A DNA stretch of 64,000 nucleotides. It comes from Pseudoalteromonas rubra (GTDB lineage Bacteria; Pseudomonadota; Gammaproteobacteria; Enterobacterales; Alteromonadaceae). The DNA is taken from assembly GCF_000238295.3 (NCBI RefSeq), contig NZ_AHCD03000035.1:744001-808000 (forward strand), written 5' to 3'. A program made the position numbers and the translations under genes. The notes beneath the pieces are model-generated. The model was given only the letters and a program-made list of their open reading frames with translations. It made no database searches and had not been told where the DNA came from. Position 1 is the stretch's first letter. The number at the start of each line of letters is the position of its first letter. Shown here piece after piece: positions 35,326 to 44,299 of the stretch.

Positions 35326-36489
35326 TTAGTTTGCAGCGCTGAGCTGAATGTCGCGCTGTGCAATCACAAGACGGGTATCATCCAGGTTGAGCGTGACCAT
35401 ATTTGGCGTAATTGGCATACCCGGGCCGACACGAGCTGGGCCATTGGCCGCCACTTTATCCCCATCTTCCAGACCTGATTTAATCGCGCGGAATGCGCCA
35501 TAGCGCTCGCCCAACTCCACCAGGCGATATTGCAGGGTGTTGTTAGCATCAACGGTCAACACAAAGCGGTTTTTCAGATCAGTGCCAATAGCACGCTCGG
35601 GCACCAACGGCATCGTGGTCGCGTCTGCGGCGCCTAAAGAGATACGGGCAAAGGCACCTGGCTTAAGGGCATGCTGCTGGGCATCAAATACTGCACGAAC
35701 ACCGAGTGTGCCGGTATTCGGGTTAATTTCATTGTCGATAAAGTCGACCACGCCAGGTACAGATGCGCCACCGTTGATACGTTGCAATTGCACCGTGACC
35801 GCATCCGTGGCATCAACACCGGCAAATTTGTCGCTCCAGGTGCGCTCATCCACATCAAAATATGCGTAGATCTGCTGATCTGACACTATGGTTGCCAGTG
35901 TGGTTTCGCCCGCACTCACATAGTTCCCTTTGGTCACGATGGCGCGAGATACGACCCCACTGATCGGCGCTTCAACCTGACTGAACTCCAGATCCAGACG
36001 CGCTTTTTTCAGCTGTGCCGCGATGGCATCACGATTAGCCTGTGCCTGACGTAATGTCGCCGCACGCTGCTCAGCCAGCTCTGTTGACATGGCTTTCTCA
36101 GCCACCAGCTGCTTGGCTCGGCGCGCTTCACTTTTTGCCTGCATAAGGGCAGCATCGGCACTCACCAGTTGCGCATTCAGGGTTTCAACCTGCACCTCAA
36201 ACGGGCGCGGATCGAGTCTGAACAGGATCTGGCCTTTTTCAATCCGCTCACCTTCTTTGAATGTCATCTGCTCTACCTGGCCAGACACACGCGGCTTAAG
36301 CACAACCCGCTCTGGTGCCTGCAAACGCGTAGTAAAGGTATGCCAGGACTGGACCGGCGCCATTTTGACCTGTGCCACATCAATGGTCAGTGGCGGTGGC
36401 TGCTGCCCTTCCTGTGCGCTTGGCTGACTACAACCACTAAGCACTAAAGCAAGTGCGACCGCACTGAGTGTATAGCTAATTTTATTCAT
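35326..36489 (-). CDS. RND efflux periplasmic adaptor (MexE-like), lipoprotein
   Basis: 387-residue membrane fusion protein linking the permease to an outer-membrane channel. Signal and lipobox ALVLSGCSQ; then beta-barrel/lipoyl halves (RVSGQVEQMTFKEGERIEKGQ ... VEAPISGVVSRAIVTKGNYV) around an alpha-hairpin of about 80 residues rich in Ala, Lys and Glu, and the membrane-proximal domain. First gene of the two-gene pump operon; the intergenic region with the LysR gene holds a perfect GTGCCA-GAA-TGGCAC palindrome. Confidence 0.9.
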   Translation of the reverse strand: MNKISYTLSAVALALVLSGCSQPSAQEGQQPPPLTIDVAQVKMAPVQSWHTFTTRLQAPERVVLKPRVSGQVEQMTFKEGERIEKGQILFRLDPRPFEVQVETLNAQLVSADAALMQAKSEARRAKQLVAEKAMSTELAEQRAATLRQAQANRDAIAAQLKKARLDLEFSQVEAPISGVVSRAIVTKGNYVSAGETTLATIVSDQQIYAYFDVDERTWSDKFAGVDATDAVTVQLQRINGGASVPGVVDFIDNEINPNTGTLGVRAVFDAQQHALKPGAFARISLGAADATTMPLVPERAIGTDLKNRFVLTVDANNTLQYRLVELGERYGAFRAIKSGLEDGDKVAANGPARVGPGMPITPNMVTLNLDDTRLVIAQRDIQLSAAN

Positions 36490-36570
36490 GACATTCTCCG
36501 ACAGTATGAGTTGATATGATGGTACGAAGAATTACCGTGAAGAAAAATGGTAGTTTTTTAAAAACATTAG

Positions 36571-36585
36571 TGCCAGAATGGCACC
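36571..36585. promoter_or_regulatory. Operator-like palindrome between pump and LysR regulator
   Basis: GTGCCAGAATGGCAC, a perfect 6-3-6 inverted repeat in a 129-base divergent promoter region, well placed for an autoregulating LysR protein. A near copy stands at 17537-17558 before the pagL-like gene. Confidence 0.55.
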
Positions 36586-36618
36586 AATAAACTTTTCTTT
36601 GTGTTGAAAGGACAGATT

Positions 36619-37572
36619 ATGGATACCACCAGCCGCTTGATAATGTTGCTCGAAGTTGTTGAGCAGGGGTCATTTTCAAAGGCCGCTGAACTGAGAAATA
36701 TAGACCGTTCAGTGATCTCCAAACAAATAGGCAAGCTCGAAGAAGAACTGGGGGTTCGACTACTGAATCGCACTACCCGGTCCTTTTCCCTGACTGCGGC
36801 CGGTGCTGAAATGGTAAAAAAGGCAGCAGATCTGCGCTTGTTATTGCAAGATACCGTGCAACTGGCGGAAAACTATCACCAAGAGCCCAGAGGGCTATTA
36901 CGCATTACCGCATCGAGTTATATTGGCCAGCATTACCTGATGCCAGTCATCAACGACTTCCAGAAGCGCTTCCCCCAGGTCAGTGTTGAGATACGTATGG
37001 ATGATCGGGTGGTTGATATGATCTCTGAAGGGTATGATCTGGCTTTTCGGGTCGGTGAGCCACGTGACTCGTCTCTGGTTGCCCGCAAGATAGCCCGAAA
37101 CAAAATGCTGATCCTGGCAACACAGCGCTTTATCGACACCTATGGCGAGCCCAAAACCATGGCCGATCTGGCCGACTTACCTGCAGCGTCCTACAGTAGC
37201 TCCCATTTGCGCTTTGAGTCCATCAGCTATATCGACGAAAATGGCAAGCCTCAGGAACAACCCATTACACCTGTGTTTCGCTCCAATGATGCCGAAGCTC
37301 TGATGTCCAAAGTGTTGTCACATACAGCATTTTTTACCGCACCGGCCTTCTTTTTTGCCGATGGTGTCGATACCGATCAGCTGGTCCCGATGCTGACGCA
37401 TGTCAACCTGCCCGACTACAGCGCGGTGTATGCAGTCTATCCACACCGGGATCTACCCGTCAGAACCCGATTATTTTTGGATGCTGCACGGCACTATATC
37501 GGCGAGCATAAACCACGCTGGGAGCTGAATATTCCCGGTATTGATCAGCTTTACCAGGCTAACAATAAATAA
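36619..37572 (+). CDS. LysR-family transcriptional regulator
   Basis: 317 residues: N-terminal winged helix-turn-helix (LLEVVEQGSFSKAAELRNIDRSVISKQIGKLEEELGVRL, read in parts) and a C-terminal effector domain starting about residue 90 (RGLLRITASSYIGQHYLMP). The CrgA-like subgroup. Start ATG 36619 has AAAGGA with six-base spacing; the GTG at 36601 is rejected. Divergent from the MexEF-like operon and probably its regulator, as MexT regulates mexEF in Pseudomonas; effector unknown. Confidence 0.88.
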   Translation: MDTTSRLIMLLEVVEQGSFSKAAELRNIDRSVISKQIGKLEEELGVRLLNRTTRSFSLTAAGAEMVKKAADLRLLLQDTVQLAENYHQEPRGLLRITASSYIGQHYLMPVINDFQKRFPQVSVEIRMDDRVVDMISEGYDLAFRVGEPRDSSLVARKIARNKMLILATQRFIDTYGEPKTMADLADLPAASYSSSHLRFESISYIDENGKPQEQPITPVFRSNDAEALMSKVLSHTAFFTAPAFFFADGVDTDQLVPMLTHVNLPDYSAVYAVYPHRDLPVRTRLFLDAARHYIGEHKPRWELNIPGIDQLYQANNK

Positions 37573-37949
37573 TTGCACTGTATGGGTATATTTATACTCA
37601 TACAAAATATTCAATAATGACAAGGATAAAATAACAGTCACAATGACATTCTGTGCGCTGTGAAGCGTAAAAACTCGAGGGAAAGAGCGTTTTTCAGGTT
37701 TAACTCAGCTCCGCATACATCAATAATGTTATTTCACAAAGAGTCATACATACACATCATTTAAATCGATAAAGCCTCTATTTTTCATAGTAATACAGTT
37801 TAAAACAGGATGTTTTCCGAGATGTTAACACCCAAGCTAAAGTCATTTGTTAGCCATATATATGGCACACAGATGCCATGAATTCTTAGCCTCTTTGTCT
37901 TTTTTGGTTTCTATAGTACTGCCCCTGAAACAATTACAGAGTCAGGATT
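37573..37949. other. Intergenic with palindromes
   Basis: 377 bases. Holds a near-perfect palindrome GTATGGGTATA-TT-TATACTCATAC (37580-37603) right after the LysR stop, likely an end-of-transcript hairpin, and operator-like palindromes at 37853-37878 before the nucleotidase gene. No gene seen. Confidence 0.45.
37853..37878. promoter_or_regulatory. Operator-like palindromes upstream of nucleotidase gene
   Basis: GCCATATATATGGC (37853-37866), a perfect 14-base palindrome, overlaps TGGCA...TGCCA (37863-37878). About 75-95 bases before the ATG, so in the promoter zone. Regulator unknown. Confidence 0.4.
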
Positions 37950-40121
37950 ATGAAATTAAAATTACTAACACTCGCAATGCTTTGCGGCAGTGCCGCTTTA
38001 CTCACTGGTTGTTCGGATAGCGACAACGAGTTGCAATTCAAAGAGCCGCCGAAAGAGCAGCAAACGGACGATGATAAGCAGCCTGTAGATGACAAGCAGC
38101 CGACTGACGACGATAAACCGACGGATGACGACAAACCGACAGACGACGACAAACCAACGGACGACGACGATGATAAACAGCCTGAAGAACCTGTGATTGC
38201 TAATGGCACACAGCTTGAGCTGCGCATCATGGAAACCACTGACCTGCATGCCAATCTGATGAACTTTAACTACTTCTCGAATAAGACAGATGACAAAGTC
38301 GGCCTGGTCAAAACTGCGACTCTGATCCGTCAGGCGCGTGAGGCAGTTGCCAACTCCGTACTGGTTGATAATGGCGACCTGATCCAGGGCAGTCCGCTTG
38401 GCGACTATATGGCAAAAGTCAAAGGCCTTGAAGAAGGTGACGTACACCCAATTTATGAGGCAATGAATACGCTGGATTACGATGTGGCAAATATCGGTAA
38501 CCATGAGTTTAACTTTGGTCTTGAGTTTTTACACGAAGCCATCAACGACGCCAAGTTTCCGTATATCTCCGCCAACGTATTTAAAGATGACGGTGACGAT
38601 GACCCGAGTAATGATCTGACACTTTTCAGAGCTTACTTCATCGATGAGAAACAAGTCATTGATAAAAATGGTGACACACAAACGCTGAAAATTGGTTACA
38701 TCGGTTTTGTTCCGCCTCAGATCATGCAGTGGGACAAAGCAAACCTGGAAGGTCAGGTTATTGCCAAAGACATCGTCGATATGGCCAAACACTATGTGCC
38801 TAAGATGAAGGAAAAAGGCGCGGATATCATCATTGCTATTCCTCACTCCGGGCTGGAAACGGCTGAGAAGAAACCACTGGCTGAAAATGCCAGCTACTAT
38901 CTGTCTCAAGTCGACGGCATTGACGCCATCATGTTTGGCCATGCCCATGCCAACTTCCCGGGTCCGCGCTACGCAGGTCTTGAAGAACATGGCGTCGACA
39001 ATGAGAAAGGCACCATCAATGGCGTGGCCGCCGTGATGCCAGGTTTTTGGGGTAATAACCTGGGTATCATCGACATGACGTTAGAATACGGTGAAAACGG
39101 ATGGCAGGTAATAGACACTCAGTCTACGCTGGAACCGATCTCTATCACCAACCCTGATCGCACTGTCACCTCTTTAGCAGTTAACGATGCACAGGTCGAA
39201 AACGCGGCAATGACCGCTCATGAAGAAACGAAAACCTGGGTTAACGAGCCGTTTGCAAAAATTGCGGATGAGGTCAACAGCTATTTCGCGCTCGTTAACG
39301 ACGATCCGTCTATTCAAATCGTTACTGATGCTCAGCTTTGGTATACGCAAACAATTGTAAAAGGGACTGAACTGGACGATCTACCTGTGTTATCTGCAGG
39401 CGCGCCCTTCAGAGCAGGACGTGGTGGTCCGGACGACTTTACCTCGGTCGATAAAGGTGACATTGCTTATCGCAACGTAGCCGACCTGTATATTTACCCG
39501 AATGTACTGAAAGTCCTTAAACTCAACGGTGCTGAAGTTAAGCAATGGCTGGAAATGTCAGCGGGCCAGTTTAACCAAATCATGCCAAACAGTGAAGATG
39601 TTCAGGTTCTGGTTAATACCGACTTCCCTTCTTATAACTTTGATGTGCTGGACGGCGTGAGCTATCAAATTGATGTGACCGAGCCTGCTCGATACGACAC
39701 CAAAGGCAATAAAGTCTCTGATGGTAACCGCATTAAAGCCCTCACCTACCAGGGCGAACTGGTAACGGATGAACAAGTGTTCCTGGTTGCAACGAATAAC
39801 TATCGTGCGTCGGGTGGTGGTAACTTCCCAGGGATCTCAGGTGAGAAAATTGTAGTTGATTCTCCTAACGAAAACCGTCAGGTCGTCGCCGACTACATTG
39901 CACTACAGTCAAATAAAAATCCGGAAACCGGCATGGATCCAAGCGCGGATGGTAACTGGTCATTCGCACCGGTAGAGGGTGCAAACGTGGTCTTTTACAG
40001 CTCTCCGTCGGATAAAGCTGCCGTATTCAGTGCACGCTTTGCCCATATCACACCTTTGAACAAAACCACTGATGATGGTTTTGCAATCTATCAAATCGAC
40101 CTGACTCAGTCTGCTGACTGA
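37950..40121 (+). CDS. Surface lipoprotein 2',3'-cyclic phosphodiesterase / nucleotidase (CpdB-like)
   Basis: 723 residues. Lipobox LLTGCSDS, then an acidic PTDDDK repeat linker (residues about 30-75), then the metallophosphoesterase domain (ETTDLHANL, NGDLIQGSP, GNHEFNFG, HSGLE, GHAHANFPGP) and the 5'-nucleotidase C-terminal domain (NVLKVLKLNGAEVKQWLE, YRASGGGNFPG). The metal-binding motifs are intact. CpdB-type enzymes hydrolyse 2',3'-cyclic nucleotides and 3'-nucleotides in the periplasm, salvaging nucleosides and phosphate from RNA breakdown; plain 5'-nucleotidase activity is possible. AGGA precedes the ATG. Followed by a terminator. Confidence 0.85.
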   Translation: MKLKLLTLAMLCGSAALLTGCSDSDNELQFKEPPKEQQTDDDKQPVDDKQPTDDDKPTDDDKPTDDDKPTDDDDDKQPEEPVIANGTQLELRIMETTDLHANLMNFNYFSNKTDDKVGLVKTATLIRQAREAVANSVLVDNGDLIQGSPLGDYMAKVKGLEEGDVHPIYEAMNTLDYDVANIGNHEFNFGLEFLHEAINDAKFPYISANVFKDDGDDDPSNDLTLFRAYFIDEKQVIDKNGDTQTLKIGYIGFVPPQIMQWDKANLEGQVIAKDIVDMAKHYVPKMKEKGADIIIAIPHSGLETAEKKPLAENASYYLSQVDGIDAIMFGHAHANFPGPRYAGLEEHGVDNEKGTINGVAAVMPGFWGNNLGIIDMTLEYGENGWQVIDTQSTLEPISITNPDRTVTSLAVNDAQVENAAMTAHEETKTWVNEPFAKIADEVNSYFALVNDDPSIQIVTDAQLWYTQTIVKGTELDDLPVLSAGAPFRAGRGGPDDFTSVDKGDIAYRNVADLYIYPNVLKVLKLNGAEVKQWLEMSAGQFNQIMPNSEDVQVLVNTDFPSYNFDVLDGVSYQIDVTEPARYDTKGNKVSDGNRIKALTYQGELVTDEQVFLVATNNYRASGGGNFPGISGEKIVVDSPNENRQVVADYIALQSNKNPETGMDPSADGNWSFAPVEGANVVFYSSPSDKAAVFSARFAHITPLNKTTDDGFAIYQIDLTQSAD
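38100..38171 (+). repeat. 18-base tandem repeat (PTDDDK linker)
   Basis: Four imperfect copies of CCGACGGATGACGACAAA-type units in the nucleotidase linker, encoding PTDDDK, the last with two extra Asp codons. Copy number may vary between strains. Confidence 0.8.
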
Positions 40122-40143
40122 ATTTCAGAGCGATAAACAAATT

Positions 40144-40170
40144 AAAAGCCACGCATTTGCGTGGCTTTTA
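40144..40170 (+). terminator. Terminator after nucleotidase gene
   Basis: AAAAGCCACGC-ATTT-GCGTGGCTTTTA hairpin, 23 bases past the stop. Confidence 0.8.
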
Positions 40171-40379
40171 TATCGCGCCGTAATCACAGGCAGTATGCGG
40201 CAATTTCATATCAACCTGCTGAACTGAACGCGCAATTTTGAGGCCAAAGGATTGTGTGCTTGCCAGGGAAACTTGGCTATTCAGCGAGCTTAACTTAGTT
40301 CGCAATCGGTTTACGTACTGAGTTAATGCGCTCATTTAGCAAAGGTAGTCAGGCAGGTTGATATTCACAACGGGAATTG

Positions 40380-42560
40380 ATGATGAAACTATCTAAACTC
40401 ACAGTTTTAGGCCTTGGTGTAACGCTTGCGCTTAGCGCAACCGCTTTGCAAGCTGCAACACCGTATAACTGGAATAACACCGCACCGGTCAAAGTACCCA
40501 GTGCACAACAAAGTAATGGCAAAACCGTTCTGTTCGACGTCTCGCACGGCGGCGTTGAAGGTAATGCCGACTGGGTTATCGACGGCGCATTTTCTGACTT
40601 CGCCGACGCGCTTGTCGCTGAAGGTTACCGCGTTGAGGAATATCGTGGCGTCGATTTGAATAACGATGGTAAAATTCGCTTTTTTGATGACCGCAGTTTC
40701 TCAACTCAGGCAAACGAAGCGGTCATTACTTATGATGCTATCAAACATGCTGACGTGTTTGTCCTGGCAGAAACCAACCGCCCATTTACCCTGGCAGAGC
40801 AACAGGCGCTGGAAACCTTCGTAGCCGCGGGTAAAGGTATTTTCTTTATCGCCGACCATTATGATGCGGATCGCAACCTCAATACCTGGGATGCGACTGA
40901 AGTCTTCAACGGTTACAACCGCTCTGATCTGAGCAAGTACAATATGGGTGGCGCTTATGGTGACTGGCGTAACCCTAAAAGCGCACAACAAGGCTGGTTA
41001 GTCGAAAACTTCGGTATTCGTTTTCGCTTCAACGGAGTTGACTACAAGCAAGGCGTCAGCGGTGTTGAGCCGGCTTATCAGACCGAAGGTCTGACACAAG
41101 GTGTCGCGCCGATCCTGATGGCTGCTGGTGCCACCCTGGCAATTGTCGACGGTCAAAAAGCCAAGGGACTGGTTTACTTTGCTGAAACCGATAATCCGAC
41201 CAAGTGGCGACATGCCAAAGACTCAGGTTTGTATTTTGGCGGAGAAGCTGAAGGCCCCTATGTAGCAATCGCTAAATCAGGTGCTGGTAAAGCGGCTTTC
41301 ATTGGTGACTCTTCACCGATTGAAGATGCAACGCCTAAGTATCGTCGTCAGGACAGTGGTAACACGAAGAAGACTTATCCGGGCTGGACAGATCCGGGCC
41401 ACGCATCCGTACTGTCTATTAACATCGTCAACTGGCTGGCTACCCCAGAAAGCTATACCCATTTTGATGGTGCTAATGGCCGCACACCTGGTCGCGTCAC
41501 GCCAGTGCCGATGACCTCAGAGGAAATGTTCGATCCTAACAATGGCCAGCCCTGGAGCAACCCAAGCAATGGCTTCAACCCATGGGATACTGATACCTAT
41601 AAAGACAACTCTTTCAATGCACCGTATGGCCAGGGCCAGGTAGACCCTGATCCGGATCCAGATCCAACGCCAGGTACTGCGGTCTCCGTTACTGACGCAT
41701 TAGCAGCGACAACCGGTACTGAGTTAGTTGTTCAGGGTAAAGTGACTGATGCCGTCAATGGTATCTATGGCCTGCTACTGACTGACTTAAATAACCCGAC
41801 TGTCAGCATCAATGTTAAATTGGAGTCTAATCAACGTGCCGACTTCAACCCGCAATTGAACCCTGAAATTCTGGGTAAAACCTTGTTGGTAACCGGTAAG
41901 CGTAACAGCTACATGGGTGAACCAGGGATCCGTTACGTTACGGATTTGGTTATCGCACCAAGTGCACTATCCGTTTCTCAGGCGCTGGCCACCGCTCAGG
42001 GTGAAACCATCACGTTAACCGGTAAGGTCAAAGCACCACTGAACAGCATCTATGCTCTGGTGCTGTCAGATTTATCTGACGACAGCACCACCATCAACAT
42101 CAAACTTGAGTCAAGTCAGCGCGCCGAATTCAGCCCTCAGCTGAACCCGAGCATTCTGGATGAGACTTTGGTGATCACCGGTAAGCGTGACTCTTACATG
42201 AGTCAGCCTGGTATCCGCAACGTCTCTGAAATTGCCAAGGCGTCGTCAACTTCACCAGACCCGGATCCAAACCTGGATATGACGGTTAGCGAAGTACTGG
42301 CAAAAAGCAATGGCACACCCGTTGTTGTGGCAGGTACCATTACTTCTGCCATCAACAACATTTACGCCCTGGAACTAAGTGATCCAAACGCGCCGGGTAA
42401 CAAGCTTTACATCAAGCTGGAGTCATCACAGCGTGCAACATACAGCCCTCAGCTAAACCCTGCTTTGCTGGGTAAAAAGCTGCGCGTAACCGGCGTTAAA
42501 AATGACTATATGAGCCAGCCTGGCGTACGTAATGTCACGGCCCTGACTCTGTTAGACTAG
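40380..42560 (+). CDS. Exported DUF4350-like protein with three OB-fold (DUF6359/YhcR-type) repeats
   Basis: 726 residues with signal peptide (ending ALQAA). Residues about 30-330: a GATase-like alpha/beta domain (KTVLFDVSHGGVEGNADW, HADVFVLAETNRPFTLAEQQ, GKGIFFIADHYDADRN), resembling DUF4350. Then an Asp-Pro linker and three repeats of about 90 residues, each with VSxxLA...G..V.G.V..A.N.IYxLxLSD and KLESxQRAxxxPQLNPxxLGKxLxVTGxRxxYMxxPGIRNV, matching the OB-fold domain found in YhcR-like nucleases. OB-folds often bind nucleic acid or sugars. No nuclease motif is seen in the rest. The ATG at 40380 or 40383 follows GGGA; function unknown. Confidence 0.72.
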   Translation: MMKLSKLTVLGLGVTLALSATALQAATPYNWNNTAPVKVPSAQQSNGKTVLFDVSHGGVEGNADWVIDGAFSDFADALVAEGYRVEEYRGVDLNNDGKIRFFDDRSFSTQANEAVITYDAIKHADVFVLAETNRPFTLAEQQALETFVAAGKGIFFIADHYDADRNLNTWDATEVFNGYNRSDLSKYNMGGAYGDWRNPKSAQQGWLVENFGIRFRFNGVDYKQGVSGVEPAYQTEGLTQGVAPILMAAGATLAIVDGQKAKGLVYFAETDNPTKWRHAKDSGLYFGGEAEGPYVAIAKSGAGKAAFIGDSSPIEDATPKYRRQDSGNTKKTYPGWTDPGHASVLSINIVNWLATPESYTHFDGANGRTPGRVTPVPMTSEEMFDPNNGQPWSNPSNGFNPWDTDTYKDNSFNAPYGQGQVDPDPDPDPTPGTAVSVTDALAATTGTELVVQGKVTDAVNGIYGLLLTDLNNPTVSINVKLESNQRADFNPQLNPEILGKTLLVTGKRNSYMGEPGIRYVTDLVIAPSALSVSQALATAQGETITLTGKVKAPLNSIYALVLSDLSDDSTTINIKLESSQRAEFSPQLNPSILDETLVITGKRDSYMSQPGIRNVSEIAKASSTSPDPDPNLDMTVSEVLAKSNGTPVVVAGTITSAINNIYALELSDPNAPGNKLYIKLESSQRATYSPQLNPALLGKKLRVTGVKNDYMSQPGVRNVTALTLLD

Positions 42561-42578
42561 ATTAACGGGTTCTAAATC

Positions 42579-42601
42579 AGGCGACGCATTGCGCGTCGCC
42601 T
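42579..42601. terminator. Terminator between convergent genes
   Basis: AGGCGACGC-ATTGC-GCGTCGCCT perfect stem followed by CTTTCC on the plus strand; serves the OB-fold gene and perhaps the DUF6279 gene. Confidence 0.7.
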
Positions 42602-42608
42602 CTTTCCA

Positions 42609-43448
42609 TTAATCATCCTCTGCAAGTGACTGGATGTCTTCAATCAACTCTTCCAGTTCAGATACCAGACGTTTTTTCTGTTTATCGCTGAGGCTCTGAT
42701 ATACATCCAGCAGATATTGATGATTGACTTTGCTATTTTGCTCATTGGCCAGGTTGAGCTGCTCAGAGCGAAAGGCCTCCGGATCCATCAGTAACTCAGA
42801 CAGCCTGGCTTTAAACGCATCACCGCGCTCGGGCTGAGCAAACAAAGCTCTGAGTTCTCCCTGATAACGCGCACGATAGTCTGACCATAACGCTGCGGTG
42901 CTGACCTGTTGCTCATACAACTGCTCAATGCGCCCTTCTTGCTCAGCAGACAATCTACCAATCCAGCGCTTGAGGTTATTCTTACGCTCCTTCAGCCAGC
43001 GTTTGTGTTTTTTCTGCTCAGAACGCTTTGCCCTTTTTTCAGCCCGCTCAGCTTCTCCTTCAGCCAGCTCATCAAATAGTTCATTGGCCTGCGCTTCGCT
43101 AAGCATCGGGGCCATTTCAACCAGATCTGGGACCACTTTGTTGCGCAAACGATGCCAATGTTCGAGCATTTGTGCGCGGTGGTAGCCAATCCGCTGCAGC
43201 GTAATTTTGTCATTTTCTATATCTGATTTCAGCACAGTAAGCTGCTCGGCATACCGTGTCAGCTCCTGAGACTTGTGCCAGTTCAGCCAGGCCAGCAAAC
43301 GCTCGTCAAACTGCGCTTCCTGTTCATCATTAAGTGAAACATAATCATCAAGATACCAATAGCTCAGCCAGTCGGCATTTTTATAGATAAATTTAGTTGA
43401 ACAGCCGGTCATCGTCAGCAATGCCAGCATCAGTAAGAACTTTCTCAT
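42609..43448 (-). CDS. DUF6279 family lipoprotein
   Basis: 279 residues with lipobox LTMTGCST. Almost all-helical, charged body (KFIYKNADWLSYWYLDDYV, typical opening of DUF6279; ERAEKRAKRSEQKKHKRWLKE in the middle). Function unknown; found across Alteromonadales, Vibrio and Pseudomonas. ATG at 43448 begins the lipoprotein signal; ATG 43460 is an alternative. Confidence 0.82.
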   Translation of the reverse strand: MRKFLLMLALLTMTGCSTKFIYKNADWLSYWYLDDYVSLNDEQEAQFDERLLAWLNWHKSQELTRYAEQLTVLKSDIENDKITLQRIGYHRAQMLEHWHRLRNKVVPDLVEMAPMLSEAQANELFDELAEGEAERAEKRAKRSEQKKHKRWLKERKNNLKRWIGRLSAEQEGRIEQLYEQQVSTAALWSDYRARYQGELRALFAQPERGDAFKARLSELLMDPEAFRSEQLNLANEQNSKVNHQYLLDVYQSLSDKQKKRLVSELEELIEDIQSLAEDD

Positions 43449-43664
43449 CGTCGTATCCATAGTCCATGTTATTAGTCTCTTTAGTTAATACGGAATTCGA
43501 CAAAATGTGGACTAAAAAAGTGTCTGTAAATATTTCGTTCGTTACAAACTCTGTTTAATCCCGAAATCTAACAAAAAGCCGATTATCGCAAAATCTGAGC
43601 CCTGCCCCTTACGGCAGCTTGCCTTCATACTGGTGCCCTAGACAACCATAGACGAGGAACACCA

Positions 43665-44264
43665 ATGAGCCACTGGAATGAAGAAGATGCCATTAGCTAC
43701 GACAGTAAATGGGGAGAACTGGAATTCCACCAGCAGATCCCGCAACTTGCAGGCGTACAACCGAGTTTTAATATTGTTGAGCTAGGTTGCGGTGGTGGGT
43801 ATTTAAGCTTATGCCTGGCACGGTCTGCTGTAAATGTGCGTGTAACAGCATTGGATCCGACCCCTAAAATGATCGCACTGGCAAAAGCGCGACAGCGCAA
43901 AGCTAGTCTTTCACAAGCGCAGTTGCAGTTTTTTGAAGCCGGTGCTGAGGCACTGGATGTCAGCCCTGACACTCAGGACTTAGTGATCGCTGCATTTTCA
44001 GTCCATCACTGGCAAAGCCCGGCGCAGTCCATGGCATTGGTTTACACTGCACTTAAACCCGGCGGTAAAGTCTGGTTATGCGAGGATCTGGATGCACCTA
44101 GCGAGGGTAATACAGAGGTGCACGCGGAATTGAAGACGCTTAACGGCGTTAAAGGGCTGCTGCAACAGACTGGTTTTACCCAGCTATCACACCAAGTGCA
44201 TCGCAGTCATGAAGGTGAATTTCTGATAATTGAGGCACTCAAGCCGTCGTCAGACAATGACTAA
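43665..44264 (+). CDS. SAM-dependent class I methyltransferase
   Basis: 199 residues. SAM-binding motif I VELGCGGGYLSL, acidic loop ALDPTPKM, and LVIAAFSVHHWQSP (motif post II with His-His). Methyltransf_11-like; substrate unknown. GAGG lies seven bases before ATG 43665. Convergent with the DUF998 gene; a GCCCGG/CCGGGC hairpin lies between. Confidence 0.85.
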   Translation: MSHWNEEDAISYDSKWGELEFHQQIPQLAGVQPSFNIVELGCGGGYLSLCLARSAVNVRVTALDPTPKMIALAKARQRKASLSQAQLQFFEAGAEALDVSPDTQDLVIAAFSVHHWQSPAQSMALVYTALKPGGKVWLCEDLDAPSEGNTEVHAELKTLNGVKGLLQQTGFTQLSHQVHRSHEGEFLIIEALKPSSDND

Positions 44265-44271
44265 ATGAAAC

Positions 44272-44291
44272 GCCCGGCTTTATGTCCGGGC
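44272..44291. terminator. Hairpin between convergent genes
   Basis: GCCCGG/CCGGGC stem, loop of eight, between stop codons of the methyltransferase and DUF998 genes. No strong T-run. Confidence 0.55.
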
Positions 44292-44299
44292 AACTATCA

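Noticed and set aside
37610..37660. Pho box before the nucleotidase gene
   Set aside because: CAGTCACAATGACATTCTG-like text does not give two properly spaced CTGTCAT halves.
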